Below, piece after piece: positions 12,301-26,800 of a DNA stretch of 64,000 nucleotides; positions within the stretch are counted from its first letter, which is position 1, and each line of letters starts with the position of its first letter. The notes beneath the pieces were generated by a model. That model was not told where the DNA came from and did not search any database. It was given only the letters and a program-made list of their open reading frames with translations. The stretch is from Climacteris rufus (lineage: Eukaryota > Chordata > Aves > Passeriformes > Climacteridae): positions 935,242 through 999,241 of the forward strand of contig VZRZ01001922.1 in the NCBI GenBank assembly GCA_013398175.1. Reading direction: 5' to 3'. Both the position numbers and the translations under genes were made by a program.

Positions 12301-15300
12301 TAAATGGATATGAAATGAAAAAATTGGTGCTACAAAGCTCTATTTTTTAAGGTGAAAAGGTCTTTGGGCTGATAAGACCATTGGTTTTACTGCCTGTGCA
12401 AGAACTCTTCTGGCATTGTAAGCTCCAATCAGTAGCAGTATTACTTTTACATTTTTATCTTAATTTATCTCTTTTTTGGTTTTTTACAACCACATCACTA
12501 TTTGGGCTCTGTGTTTTTAATCTAAGATGGTATTATGTGATCAGTGAAGAGGCTTCTTTTTTTCTCAAACACTTTGATCTTTGACTTAGCAGCAAACAGG
12601 ATTTGGCTTACAGATTTCAGGCTCTTCCTCCTCACCTGACCCCCATGTCTCAAAGTATGATAACAAAGCCATGCCTGTGCTGCTGCACACCATGGTCCCT
12701 GTCCAAGTACAATCATGCTAATTTGCAGCTTTCAAGGCCACCCATCACAGGTGTCTGGCTTGAAGTCTAGTCTGCTGTCATCTCAGTCCTTTTTCCCCAG
12801 TTTGGGTTTGGGTTTTTTGTTTTTTCTTTTCTTTTTTCTTTTTTCTGTTGGTTTTTTTTTTTGTTTGTTTGTTTTTGGGTTTTTTTTTTTTGTTGTTGTT
12901 TTTTGTTTTTTGTTTTTTGTTTTTTTTTAATCAGGAATGCTTCCTGTTAACCAAAGCGTTGGCCAAGAAGCAGCTATGTCCCTCTGGTGTTTGACATTCT
13001 GTCTGTCCACCTTTTCCAAACAGTAACAGGAGGGAAGGAGAGGATAGCTTTGCACCATTTTGTCCTTTTTTATGTGCTTATGATCTGAAAGCCACAGTCC
13101 TTTTCAGCCCAGCCACAAGGGCAGGCGCCTGATGAAGAGTCACTGCTTTTCTGCTGCTGGGAAGGTGTGCCATGTAGGTGAAGCAGATGTAGTGGGGTTG
13201 GGAAATCCACAGGACTTCTGTGGCTTTGCCAGAGATTTCTAGAATGATAAATGTGCAATTAGTTCAACTCCAGATGCCTCAGCTTCTCATGCTAATGTGG
13301 AGAGTACAGTGCTTTTTTGTTTTGAAAAGGTATTAGAGCAGTGACTGCCTGTTCCTCTGGGTCCATACAAGCAAGATCTTGCACAATAGGCTGCTGCTGG
13401 AACATCTGTGTGCCTACTGTTAACCTATTAACACTTTCTCGGCAGGTGCTGCTTCAACAAACCCTCAGTATTTTTTCAGAGTGCTAGATCACGACTTAAA
13501 AACCTATAATGTAGTAATTTCACTCATGCAGAAACACGCTGAGCATATGCAGGATGCAAAAAACCTGAGGATTGGCTTTTTCATCACCTCGGTAAGCACA
13601 ATCAGATGTCCTGTAGGCACTGCTGTTCTCTGTGCTGTTTATTATACGTGTATGTGGAAGTGAAAGGCTGAATTGCCTTTTGATCTGTAAAAAAAGTCAG
13701 TATATGGTATGAATTTCTGGGTGCTTTCTATTGTGGAAACTCACGGGAAAAATAGAGTTAATCAGGCTTAATTTCCTTTATTCATGTCTTAAGGAACAAA
13801 GGTTGCACTTTTAGTTCTTTAGCATCCCAAAATAGCCCTGGGAAACTCAGGGAGTCCCTGGGTTACAAGATGTGCCAGGGCAATATCCTCTGTACCCAGC
13901 AGTACTGGTGACATGCTGTGCTGGCTGGGCACAAGGCATGACGGCCAGCACTAGCCACAGCCCTTGAGCAGTACTCCAGGTATAGCAGGGAAGCAGATGG
14001 TCTCTTGTTCCCCAAAGTGGGCCTGTCTTACTCATCCTCCTGTTTTCTATCTGAAAAGCCATGTAAAAACATTTACAAAATACCTGGGAGCCTTTGCTCA
14101 AGACCAGTGTAGAAGAAATCCACTCAGATACCTGGGGCCTCCACTGCAATTTCTCTGGCTTTCTTTCTTGGTGACTGTCCAGGGAGGTGCCTTTTCCAGC
14201 TGTTCTCAGAGCATTACCAGGCTTACTGAAAGCACAGTTGCTAGTGTGGATGGGTGCTAGCCTTTCCCAAAGTACTTTTGTTTTTGGCTGAGGAGAGTGG
14301 AAGGCCATTGTTCTTAACCCAAACACTAAAAAGAAGCAGAGATTGCTATAACCCTAATTTCACATTCTCCTGATCACTGGAGAGGTTTGCCCTCGTCCCA
14401 GACTTTAAATAATTGATGCCATAAGTTTAACAGCTCCTCATAAAGGAAGAGCAGGGCTGTGTAGCTCATAAAAATCAGTGTCTGAGAAATAAAAGTTGTC
14501 ATTAAAAGAGCATCCCTGCAGCAAGTGGAACTCCCTATCTCTGTGTGAGAATATCCTTTGCCCTGGGCAGATATCAGGCCTGCAGGACTCCATGGGGCAG
14601 CTGTGCCACTCAGAAAGAGCTGCTGCTCCTGGTAAATGGGGAATTGCTCTCCTTCCAGCATCCCCAACAGTCACCATGGAGACATGGAGGTCCCTGTGTG
14701 CTCTTGCATGATGCATGTCCACCTTAATTAGTTACTCATTCTAACAGAAGTGACCTTCACTGGGAGCTGATGACATAGGTCTTGGTTCCTTCAAGAAGAA
14801 CTTATTTAATCAGGAAGCAGATTAGGAAACATTTTCTCTATTCTTGTTTTATATTTAAAACTTTTCTTCCCCACCCCACCCCGGTTGATTCTCAGGTATT
14901 TTTTCTCTACTTTGGTGTGTTCCCAAGGATGGATGAAACTTGATGAATTTGTCATGGCCTCTGTGGGCTGTCAGCCCATAGCTCACCTCAGGCTTGCTTG
15001 GGGCTTCTGACCCTGTGACCTCCTACAGTGAGCTGAAGGGCAGGGCCAGAACAGAACATTGTTAGAGGCACCAGGATTCCTGTGGGGCACCTGGGCACTG
15101 AGGGCAAAGGAACAGTTATGCTGCTCTGTCACACCATAGCTTTTATTAATAGGATGATATTGGTACATAGTCACACAATGGACTATACAGAAAGTATTCC
15201 CTCAGAGACACAGACTAAGTATTTTAATATGAGAGCTGCTCTACCAGCTCTTCACAGCCAGCCTGGTGTCCTGTCCTGGTAGCAGCAAAAGCCAAGTCCA

Positions 15301-18300
15301 GGAGCCTAAAACCAGGGTAGGTGTGAGTGCCATTCCCTCAGTTTATTTCCCAGTGTTCACCCTCAGTGCCTGAGGGCAGTCAGAGGATCTCTGAGTCAAA
15401 GTTTACAAGGGGTTTCTTTGCACAAGGAGAGTGCAGTTGGCAAGACTCATGTGGCTTCACTCTTCCTCCCTGATCTGCCTTCTGCCATGATTCATTAGCA
15501 GCATCATCCATTGTTCAGTACCTTTTGAGATGCATCAAATTGTTGCTGTGAAGTAAGAAGAGTATTATTCCATGGCAGGATGAGAGGAGAATGCAGTGCA
15601 GCAAGGATGCAAACCAGAATGGACATATCTGATAGCTCTAGGAAGCCTTTGATTAAATATAGATGTGGAACACTAATACATGGCTGTGAGGGAAGTTTAA
15701 TGTTGTGTGATAGAGCTGAGAAATGTACAGAGGCTGATTCTTATCTCACACCGGTTTTGATTCCATTGAGATATTAATCTGCTTCTGCTTTTTACCAGAA
15801 GGAATGTGGAATAAGGCTCAAAAGTGGAAAAAAAAAGTATCACACCATTTATTTCTTTGCAGCACTGCCCATTTCTATCTGCTCAAGATCTGACCCATAA
15901 TACTTGGCAGTCTATGTACCTCCCAGCCGTCTGTAACAGTAGTCATCCTATTTTTTTTTTCCTTCCAAAATAGCAGTTTTATGTTATTGTCTCCCAAAGG
16001 CATGGCTCATAAATAACTCTGCCACGCTGTATAGCCATTCTAAATGGAATTTATACACGCTGATATATTTTGGGGAATATGTTAAGGAAAGGTTTTTTAT
16101 TATGCTATCTTTACATGTCATCATAGTAATAGCTGTTGCATTATATTTGTTTCATCTCAGCAAAAAATACTGGAATAACAGATGAAAGATCAGAATACTC
16201 AGCTTTCTTGTGACACTTGCTGGTTTGGATTGTGATTCTTGAAGTATTGTCATTTAGGTGACATTCTTAGAGGGCTCTCTGACCCCTTTGAGTCATGGAA
16301 GATCTTGGAATTTTTAGTAATGGTATTCATCCTTGATTCCTTCATGAACTCCAGTCTGCTTAATGTTAATTGAAGGTCTCTTCAAATATATTAATTTTGC
16401 CTTGTTTCTTTCAGTTCCTCCACCTTTGAGCAACTCTGATATGTCCTTGAAAAAAGTCTGTCCCCTGGATGGGCTTTTCAGGCCACTGGGAAGGTTGAGG
16501 TGTGATAGATACAGTGTGTATTTAGAGAGGTGTGGGAATGTGAGGCTGCTGTGAGCGTGCTTTCTGATTTACTTTGGTTCCTAACACAAAGGGAAGATAG
16601 CCAGCTCTGTTTTCTTTCAGGAGAACTCCAGAGTTCTGAAGCAGGTTTTTATCCAGACTCGAGATGTGACCAGCTGCTTTACCTTGAGCCCAGGAACATA
16701 TGCTGTTGTTCCTGCTGCAACAGAGGACCAAGAATTCGAATTTCTCCTACGGATTTTCATAAAGAATCAAGACTACGATGAGTAAGATGATACGCATTTC
16801 TTAAGGGCCCCAGAGGCCCTTAGAGGAATTAACTATTTAATGTCAAGATAATTGATGTGGCAATTTGGGTATCCTTGAAGTAAGCTGGGAAGACACAGAG
16901 GAGTGTAAAGCACAGTGTTGAGAGGGATCAGGTGTACAGTCAGATGGCCAAGGGTGGCCACTGCAGAGCAGGACAGGAGCTCATCTGCAGCCACCAAGGG
17001 TCTCAGCTTTGGCCCAAAGAGCCACACAAGGGAGCAGTAATTGTGAGATGTGTCCTCCACCCCTGATTGCAGGGAAATTTCTCCTTACTGAAAGGAGGAC
17101 TGGGAGCTTATTTTTCTTAATTCTTAACAGCTGTTAGGTAGTTTCTTGTTTTCTGCTGGCTGGATGCCAGATGGATCACGTCCCATTCTGCTCAGAGTGG
17201 GACCTAGAGAAGCCAAGAGCAGTGAAAGGCCTTGATCCTTTCATTCAGCCACCTCATAGACAGGCAGGGCTCCCTGTGGGTGTGAGAGGGGGCCTTGAAG
17301 ATAAGTTTAGTGGAAAAATGGTGTCTGAGTTCATGCAAAGGCAACTCTTACCACACACATGTATTCACATTACCACGTGAATATCGGGGTGTGATTTACT
17401 TCACGTCAGCAAGCCCCAGCACTCAGCCTCACCACGTGAGCTGCAGGCATCAGATGTGCCGTGGCTTCCCTTCAGCAAGATTTATGCTGAACCTGATTGC
17501 AGCTCTTACCTCACTGGCCCATATCTTACTAATGAGATTGCTTTCTAGGCTTTGGCCCCTGACTAAAACAGCCCAGAACCAATTGAGACAACTCCTTAGT
17601 TATGGAAAGCAAACACAAGGAGCCTGTGCTGTGGGCTGGATTGCCTTCAGTGCGATGAGTCACGTGTGAAACAGCCCAGCCCTGGGAGTGCACTTTTCAG
17701 GAAAGCCTCTGACTCTCACAGACCTTCCTGAGCTAGGCCAAGAGTGGAGATGACCTTTCACTGGGTCTTTGCAGCACTCACCTATATAATGGTACAGATG
17801 TTATAAAAATAGAATCTGCCTTGTCTAATTTCTCTACCAAATGCAGAACTCAAGTACTGAATGTTGCTGCTAAGTGTGTCGTAGGAATGGTGACCCTGGC
17901 TCAATTTCAGGCAGTCTCCAGACATCTAGAAGATGTTGCCTTTTAATAACCCAGATGCTATTTTTATTCCTGACTGTTAAACTAGGCAAAGGGAAACAAG
18001 GTGAAAAATTTCTGTGGCTCAGGGCAGGGCAGGCCCGTCCTCTGTGTAGTGTGATTAGTCCTGGCATGCTCAAAGTGATACAAGCCACCCTTTCTCTGTT
18101 GCTGGTGCCAGCGGAGCTGGGCTGGGGAAGGCAGTGGCCCCAGAGCAGCCAGAGACTCAGATCTTTCTGTGACTGCACAGAGAGACCCAGGACTGGTACA
18201 GCAGGCTTCTCTGAACCGGGCCAGCCTGGGCCACGTGGGTGCTGAGCATCTGGTGGGGCTGTGGGCTGGGTGAGTGCTGCTGGTGGTGCCTGCCTTCCAC

Positions 18301-21300
18301 CATGGCTGCAAATCAATGCTCCAGAAAGGCCTCTTTTCTCCCAGTTTGACTCTTGTAACTCTTTTCTAGGAACTCCTATTTCCCGACCAACCCAGTGCTG
18401 CCACTGGTAAGAGTCTGAAAACTGATGTAGATTCTGGTGGTGGTGAGTGTTTCCCAGAAAGCTGACCATTTGGTCATCTCTACTGAGTCCTCTTCATTTG
18501 CTCTTTTCTCCCTTTACCATCCACTGCCCGTCCCAGAGTTTGACTCTGGCAGCCTGCAACCTTGCTGGGAGAGCAGGGCACCTCTCTGGAGAGACAGGAG
18601 TGGCAATGGAACCCTTCCTCTTAACACAGGACTTTTTCAGAGCCTGATTTTTAAGGAAAGTCTTACACAGTCCCTTTGTCAGCCTGTCCATCTGTCATTT
18701 TCACCTCACGGTCTTTAACACTTTGACCAACCAAATGTTGCAGGGGAGAGAGCACTTAAAAGAGAACTAAATTTTTGCAATGTTTCTAAAATGGGTATGT
18801 ATCTATGGGGGAGAGAGGGGAAAACTTAATTCCTGTGAGTGGCGTTCTACATGCCTTCCCCATGGGAAGGACTTAATTTAAGTGCTTGTACCCTATAAAG
18901 CACAGGAATCCATAGGGGTGAGGCCCAAACCAGATTTCTTCTGATTTTCATCAGGATATCGTCAGAGACAGAGTTGTAGAGCAAATTACACTTGAAAAGC
19001 AGTTGCATCTCTAGTTCTACCCACATTTTAGCCTGTCCAGCCCAGCCACCATGGGTTGTTTGACTTCTTGCTGTGAGCTGTGGCCATTGCCAGAGCTGGT
19101 CCAGTCCATGTTGGTCCCACCAGCAAACCCCTGCCACTGAGAGGCTGCTGTTTATAGCAGTGCAGGTCTTTGAAGCCAGAGGTGTGAAGCTGCTTCAGGA
19201 GAACAGAAAACAGAGTCCATTCTTTGTGATTCATTTTCCAGCTTGCAATTAAGCCCCATTAGAGGGGTAGTGTAAATGGTGGCTTATTATCTCTTTCCAC
19301 AGACAAGCTGTCAGTTTACTTGGCTGTTGTCCTCAGCCAGTGTTTTGACTTTGATGAATTGTGGTACCCACACTTTCTGCCCTTGTTCAGGTTTGGGCTT
19401 CTTTGGTATTAAATATCTCACACAGGGATGAAGGCAACGGATCTTAGGCTTAGATTTTTTTTTTTTTAAACTTTAAAATGTTAAGGATAATTCCCCTTAG
19501 TGCCTGGTGGATCTTTTCACTGGAAGGTTGAAAAAAATCACTTGAATTGCAATTGCTCAGGTATAGTCAAGGCTGCCTTGGGGTTGAGAAAGTACAAGAG
19601 AAAGAGCAGAAGTTGACCTTTTCTGTGTTCTTGGTTCACATGAGTCTTCACATGCCCTGAGCCAGTGGTCCCAACCAGGGGCCATCAATAAGTATCAGGC
19701 TTTGTATGTCTATACTCACGTATTGACTTGCTGAATTCCACCCTGGATGTGTTCTGTCATCTTCCTTAGGTCCTGAACTGCTCCTTCCCACTTGTACTAG
19801 ATGCTAACATCCAAACTATGCTTCTTCCTTCATTGCAGGGAGCTGTTGCTCACTCCTAGTCCACTTTATTTTGGGGGTGTTAAAACCACAGCCTGTACTG
19901 TACATTCCCTGCCCCTCTCAAGTGCTATTTGGATCAGCAGACTTTTGCCTCCAGTTGTTTTGTAACTGAATTATTTATGTCTGTACTTTGTCTTTGATCC
20001 AGGATGTACCAAGACAGAACCAGGACAGCTCCTATAAAACTCTTTTCCTGAGATACTCTAAGCAGGTATCCTATCTAAAAAATCTTGTTGAAAACCCACC
20101 CCCCCCTCAAAAAAAGCATGTGAACTTGCAAAAAGAAAACCTGACCTATGATATTGATACAAATTCATTTCGATTTTTTTTTTTTTTTGAAATGTAGTTC
20201 TATCCTCAAGTGGATAGCCTGAAAACAGTATTGACTGACCTGCCAAAACCCCCAGAAAAATGGGGCATTCAGCTGGGATAGATTGTCTAGTGCCATATAT
20301 CAGTGGAATATTGGAGATTTATAGTTGTGCTGGTGATGGGCTTGCATGTGTACTTTTCTTTCTTTCTTTTTTTTTTTTTTATTTGGCTTTGGTTTGTTTA
20401 TTTGCTGAAAGCAATTAGAAAGCCTTGGGTAGTCTCCCCCTCTCATCAGCATCATTTTCCATGTGCCTTCTCAGCACTTGGAAACCAGACATCAGTCAGC
20501 GTTTGAGTAATTGATTCCTGCTCTTTCAGAGCCAAGCTCTGTGTTCACAGGAGATGCTTTTAATGGTTTAATAAACTGCTATAAAGAACTCCTTGACTTA
20601 GTCAAGAGGAAGAAAATCACTGTCAAAAGTCTCTGCACAGTGGGCCTCTTGCAGTTAATAGTTATATCGGTGCATGAAGGTGAAAATGAAGGCAGGCTGC
20701 CACGCTGCGTGCCCCGGGGGTGTCCTGGGACGGAGGCAGCCGGGATCACTGATGGGCAGCTCTGGGGGAAGGAGGCAGCAGTGCCTGTGCTCCCAGTCAC
20801 TCACCCAGCTGCCTGCTGGGCCTGCCCATGGACATTTCCCAAGCTGGGGGCTGCTGAAGTCAGCCGGTGGTCCCATCCCTGCTGGAATAACCCCGTGGTG
20901 ATGGCAGTGCCTGGAACTCCCCTGCAGTTGCAGGAAAGGACCAGGAATGGCCCAGCAGCATGGAGGACTTTGTTACGCTCCCGAGGGGATGCTGCTGCTC
21001 CTCTGATATATATGCAGAGGTTCTCCTTGGTTGCCACGGTGCCTGAGAACAGAAGTTTCCAGCAAAAGTGACACACGAGGAAACTTTATGCTCACAGACC
21101 TCTCTTTGTGTTTTATTTTGCATCAGGGCTCAACTATTGATGCCTCACAACTGCAACAGCTCCTTAATGAAGTGATCTTGCAAGGTAAAGGTTTTACAGC
21201 CCAGCTAATATCTTTGATGCTTCCCTATTCTTAGACTAGAGTAAATTAGACAGAGGATTTAGTGGTGTCCTGATGGTCCTCAAAAAACCCTCATTGTGGC

Positions 21301-23761
21301 TTACTGCACTGTGGGAACAGAGTCTGAGACAGGCACAGTTGGAGGGCTGGAGGCAACTCAGCCATGCACAAGGCTCAAAGTGCTCTTAGGACTTGCTAAT
21401 TCAACATAAGTGGCCTTTCTTGACACTGTCATTTCCCTTGTCCTTATTTCAAGAGGGAGGAGTTTCCATGAGAGCAGGGAGGGGGGCAGAGACTGTGCAG
21501 AGTAGCCAGCTGCGAGCCCCAACAGGGCACCTGTCCTGGGGAAGGGAGCAGTAGGGATGTCTGAGATGTGCCAGATTCCCTCAGCTTGGCACAGAGCCCT
21601 TGCTGCTGTTTGAGAGGCTGAACCAGATCTGGGGCTTTTCAGCTATGTGAGCCTTCAGCCTGGGTCCTCCTTCCCTCAGCACGGTGTCCTGATGCCTGTC
21701 ACACTCCTTGCTCTCATGAATTCCTTCTGTTTTGTCAATCCTTGCAGATGAAATGACCAGCCTGGGAGGGAGATTCAGCTTTGATTCATGCAGAAGCATT
21801 TTAGCTCTGATGGATGTATCCTTTCAGCAGAAGCAATAAACTTCTCTGGTGCTGCCCATCCTTGCCTTGAGTTATGGCTGAGCTGAGCATCCCAGTGTAA
21901 GAACCTGCAAGTAAATATTAGCCCCAGTCCTCAATAAATAACTGTCCCATAGTCTATGCAGGACTTTGCTGTGCATGCCCTGGCTCTGGTGTATCTGCTG
22001 AAAGGTGAGAATCAACCTTCTTCTACCAGTGAACTCTTTGCTCTCCTTTTCCCCTCTGCAGGAGTCTTGGCTAAGCTTCAGCCTTGGGTGGGGGTCTCAG
22101 GCAGAGCTGAGATGAGGAGGCAGCACAGAGCTCAGGCACAGCTCAGCTGTTATGTGGTGGCTGCACCACCTGCGGTGCTGGGCTGGCCTGGGGTGGCACT
22201 TGAGCAGGCTGCCAGCAATGCTGGTGTCAGGGGCAGAAACACTGTCACTGCTGAATCCCAGGCACTTGCCTGGCAGGCCATTTAACCTTTCCAGTGTGTC
22301 TTTTCTATTTAGATGAATCACTCAGTCTTTTTACTGTTAACAAGACAACACAAGAAATACATTTCTGGCCATTGTAGAACAAGAGGGCTCCTTGATGAAA
22401 ACATACATTCTCCCTCCTGTGGTTTTTTCTGCCTTGCTTGCTCATTGTCTCTTTTCCTCCATGCCTTCAAATAACTTTGAGTAATTTTCAGACCTTTAAA
22501 AATTGCCAGAGAATGAATAAAAATGACCAGAAGTCTCTCTCCCTTTCCAGCTTTCAGCATCTAGCCAGCAAAAGAGACTTCTCCCCCTTTCCAAAGCCTG
22601 TCCTGGGATAAGTGGGCACTGTGAATGCATGGCATGTGCAAAGAGCTGACAAAGCCTCTGCTCTGCTTTAATTCAGGATGGATTTTTCATTCTCTGGCCT
22701 GCAAATGACCCATGTACAGTGTGACCTATCCTGGCCTGCAAAGCCAGGATCAGCTTTTTTTCACGCAGGTTTCATCACAGTGGCACTTGCCTGCTTATAT
22801 TTCACCAGTGAGGAGTTTTGCTTTCAGGGAGTTTTTGCCATCCTGCCTTAGGCTGGGTGCTGTGTGTCTGCCCAGGACTCCTGGATGGAGGTCCACTGAC
22901 ACAGTCCTTCATGCATTCCTGGGGGATTCCTGCTGGCACCCCTGGGCTCCTGTGCATGGCTCACAGGCTGCTGCTGCTTTCTGACAGAAGGCATCAGGAT
23001 CCTCTCCTTGTGCTATTGTCTCCTCAGTGCCTGTACCTCCGGGAGGATCCAGCAAGAGCAGATACTGTGGTGCCTCATGCAGAGGCCAGGCCACAGGCTG
23101 TGTTCATTCACAGGCATGTCCGTGCTCTGGGGCTAAATGTCACTGCAGCATCCCTTGTGGTTAAAGGCACTGTGTAAATAGAGACCTTTTGTTGTTTGTG
23201 AGCACGGGCATGAGCAGCTGTGCAATGTGACAAAGAAGGTGAGTTTGAACACAACTGAGAGCAGAAAAACTCTTGGCTTTCTCAACTCGAGGTAACAGAC
23301 AGAAGAGGCTGCATCCTCGGGAACAAAGAGCCAGGTTTAGCTCTCATTAACTGCTCGATTCTTAACTAAATGCACAGCTCAACTCGAATGGAAGACTCAA
23401 TCTGCAGGAGTTTGGGAGCCTCTGGCGAAGTCTCACTAAGTACATGGTATGTGGAGGATGCTCTCTCTTTGCTGTGGATGCTGTGCCCACTGTGCCCACT
23501 GTGCCCTGGGGCTCTCCAGCAGCAGGGAGCAGATGCTCTGTGCTATCAAAGCACTGCGGGGGAAGCGTTGCAAAGGTTGCTTGCTCAGTGGGTCAGAGTT
23601 CCATCCTCTCATGCAAGGGAGGCAGCCGTGTGTGCTAAGTGCTCCAAATCAGCAGCCGAGGCTTTTCCAGCACGGAGAATATTGAGGCAAATCTGGGAAA
23701 AGGTAGGAAGGCCAATTAGGCTCAGAATTTGATGGAAATCTCTGAGTCTGTGCCACCACTG

Positions 23762-23804
<43 letters not shown>

Positions 23805-26800
23805 CTTTCTAAGCTGAAATGGCTTCTTGAACAGAGTCATCTGAAAAATGTCATTTCCTCAATGCTGCAGTTCCTAGTGGAAATGTGCAGGATCTGATGA
23901 AAACTCATCTGGGAGAAATGTCTCTGCTCCAGGATAAACATTAGGTCTGGAAAGAGTGAGCATGGTTTTCAGGGTCCCACCTAAATTCATCAGGGTGTGT
24001 ATGGCGCTTCCTCTGTGTCAGGTCCTTGTCCCTCAGTCTTGGTGCAGGACAGGAGGGTTTCCTCAAAACTCAGGTTTGGGTGGGCTCCAATTTGTTTCAG
24101 CCCTCTTGAGATGGTCTGAGGCCACCTAGTTCCTCATCTAGACACGATGCTCTTTCCACTGACAGCACCTCAAGTGTGGCTTGTGGTGTGTTAGGAAAGC
24201 AAAAAGGCTTCTGCCCTCCCAAAACTGTGGGATTTCTTACACAGTGACATTCTGTCAGAGCCTTCTGAAAATGGGTCATGGTCACCCCATCTCATCTGTT
24301 GAACTTTCTTGCAGACTATTTATTAAGGAAGGAGAACAAACATAATTAGTTGTAGTAGTAAATTTGGAGAATGCTGATAAGGGCCTGAGATCTGTCTTTA
24401 TGCTGTTTTTTAGGGTATCTTTATCAAGGAAGACAGAAACCGCTCTGGATTTCTGGATGTGGCTGAACTGAAGAGTGCAATACAGGCAGCAGGTACATCC
24501 ATGGCTCCCTTTCTTGTCCCTGTGGCAGCAAAGAAAAGGATGAAAGAGGAAAGAAAAAAGAGCTTTAGGGAGAAAGTGGCTTGGATTTCACAGAGGTGTC
24601 AGTTAGATCACAGCTCTGCTCAGAGGGCTGCATTGGGGAGCCAGCAGAGAGATGCAGAGAAGGGCAGCACTGGCCAGACTAGCTTATCCATAGTCTCTCT
24701 AAGTCATAGATGAAACAACCAGAAGAGGAATGGAGCAAGGAACAGTGTGTGCTTGCATTTGCCCCAATTCCTGCGGTTTCTCTCCAGGGCAGCCACTCAG
24801 TGTAGAAGGCAAAGCCACACTGACAGGCATTTATTTAGTTTGCACTGACCTCTGTTGGCTACTGAGTGCTGAAACTCGCAGCGAGTGCACCAGTGAAGCA
24901 TTTTAGGTGGGTCGTCTCAAGGCAGACTCTGTGCACGACAGACATTTCTGACACAACAATCTCCTTTTAATCGTGCAGTGGAGAAGCTCCCATTTGGCTA
25001 CCAGGGGCTTACAGGGGTACTGTCTCCAGGAGGCAGCTGGTGCAGGATTGCCATCCCTGGAAGCCATCAGCTGGGGGGATGTTTGTGTGATTCTTTTGCT
25101 GCTGAGCGGTGGGCAGAACATCAGCATCTGCCTGAGGAGCGCAGCACAGATGTGTCCAATGTCAAAGGAGAAGTTGCCAGGGCCCTTCTGTGAGAAAGAT
25201 GCTAAAGTGTAAAACTATGAGGAAAACTGTACATTGAGCAATCCTGTCAGCCAAAACAGTGCAGCTGTTTGAAGGGATAAAAAGACACTATTAAATGGCA
25301 AATTCAATACATGTTTGGCTAGAAGCAGTTCTGGGTGGGGAAGAAAATTATAAGCTCATTCTTGCTGCCCTCTGAGCCAGACAGCTGCATTTGAATCTGG
25401 CTTGGCAATGGGATGATCCCTGTCCTGGCTTTTAAGCAGGAACCCCAAGAAGGCATTTGGGAGCTTGGTGCTACCTCTGGGAATGGTATTAATATATCTA
25501 AATACAGCTCCTAGCCTGCTGTTCCCTGAAGTGTTCAGTGCTTTCCCCAGCAAAACACTTCAGTGTGTGCTTAATTTTCACTGTTTTCCTAATGCTTCCA
25601 ATAATAATAATAATAACAATGGATCAGAGAAAAGCAAGCCAGCTGCATTAACAGCAGTGCTGCCCTGAAATGCAGCAGCATTGGTCTGATGTATTTACAA
25701 ACCCCTCTTTGGCAAGTAAATGATTCAAAATAATTTTTATAAATAGGGAAACATCAAGTCTGTATTTTATAGCTTGCCTGAAACCAGAGGGAGGAATCCA
25801 GCAGATAACAGGCTTAGGGAGTAGTCTTAGAAATTCACTGAAAAGTCTTGGGATCAGAGAGGACTGACCCTTTAGTCTTGTTTATGAGGTTAATTGAGAG
25901 ATGCTGCCAGGTGAGCATATATCAGGACAAGTATATCCCAGACTGGCCAGCCCAAATTGTTGGTGTTTTACTAGTGTAAGACATGATTATAGCATTCCAC
26001 AAACTGTTTGCTGGAATCTGCTCTCCAGAGACAGCTTGATTGAATCCCCACTGTCTTCAAAAGGTTAAAAATAGAATTCATTGTTCACTGCTACAGTGGT
26101 TTAGAACCAGAATCAAAGAAGACATTTCATTAATTAGATTTATTTTGAATGACTAACTTTTTCTCCTATGCAAAGAGTATAAAATCAGGTTTGCCTTAAT
26201 TTGAAATGTATCTTAAGCCCAAATGTATTTCCATTCTTTAATTATTCAACATTGTGTACCTGCTTCCTGCTGGAGACCTCCAACTAGGCTCATGCAATCA
26301 GAGTTTGCCAATGATGGTACTAAACAACCTCCATTGGCTCTCTCTCTTCCCTACACAGGTGTAGAGAACCCATTTCTTTTATTTCTGCTTTTTCAACTAA
26401 TTTAGCTCCATGATGAGTTCATTTAAAACTGAAAAGTTTAGAGCTGGTTGACAAAGCAGGAAAGTTACTTCACATCCAGCTGGGCTACTAAAACTGGGAG
26501 TGAGCAAATTAGACTTTTCTGAAGTCTCAGAGAAGGCATTAAACCGAAGCTATCAGTCCAGCTCTCTGCAGAAAATTTCCCTTTTGTTTCTCAAATCAGC
26601 TTTTAGTGCAAAATATATTTAAATCATTCCTCTTATATTGCCAGCACATTTAGGGTAGTTTTATTTAACTAATAAAAGAATCATTCTAAAAAGCAATTTT
26701 TGTTCATTCAATTGAATACCAATTTCCATCCAGACAGACTATGACACAAATACTGAATAATCAGCTAATAAAAAAGAAATGCACCCTTCACCATTTTCTA

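Noticed and set aside
15199..15247. Segment ending [16 protein letters not shown] as the missing CAPN13 exon
   Set aside because: Acceptor lacks a pyrimidine tract, the donor is poor and similarity to the expected residues is marginal.
20511..21071. 186-codon plus-strand frame in a GC-richer intronic patch
   Set aside because: No family features and it overlaps equally open minus-strand frames; it reflects low stop-codon density in GC-rich DNA.
23763..23799. PolyA tail of an antisense processed pseudogene
   Set aside because: No coding similarity or target-site duplication is visible next to the T run.
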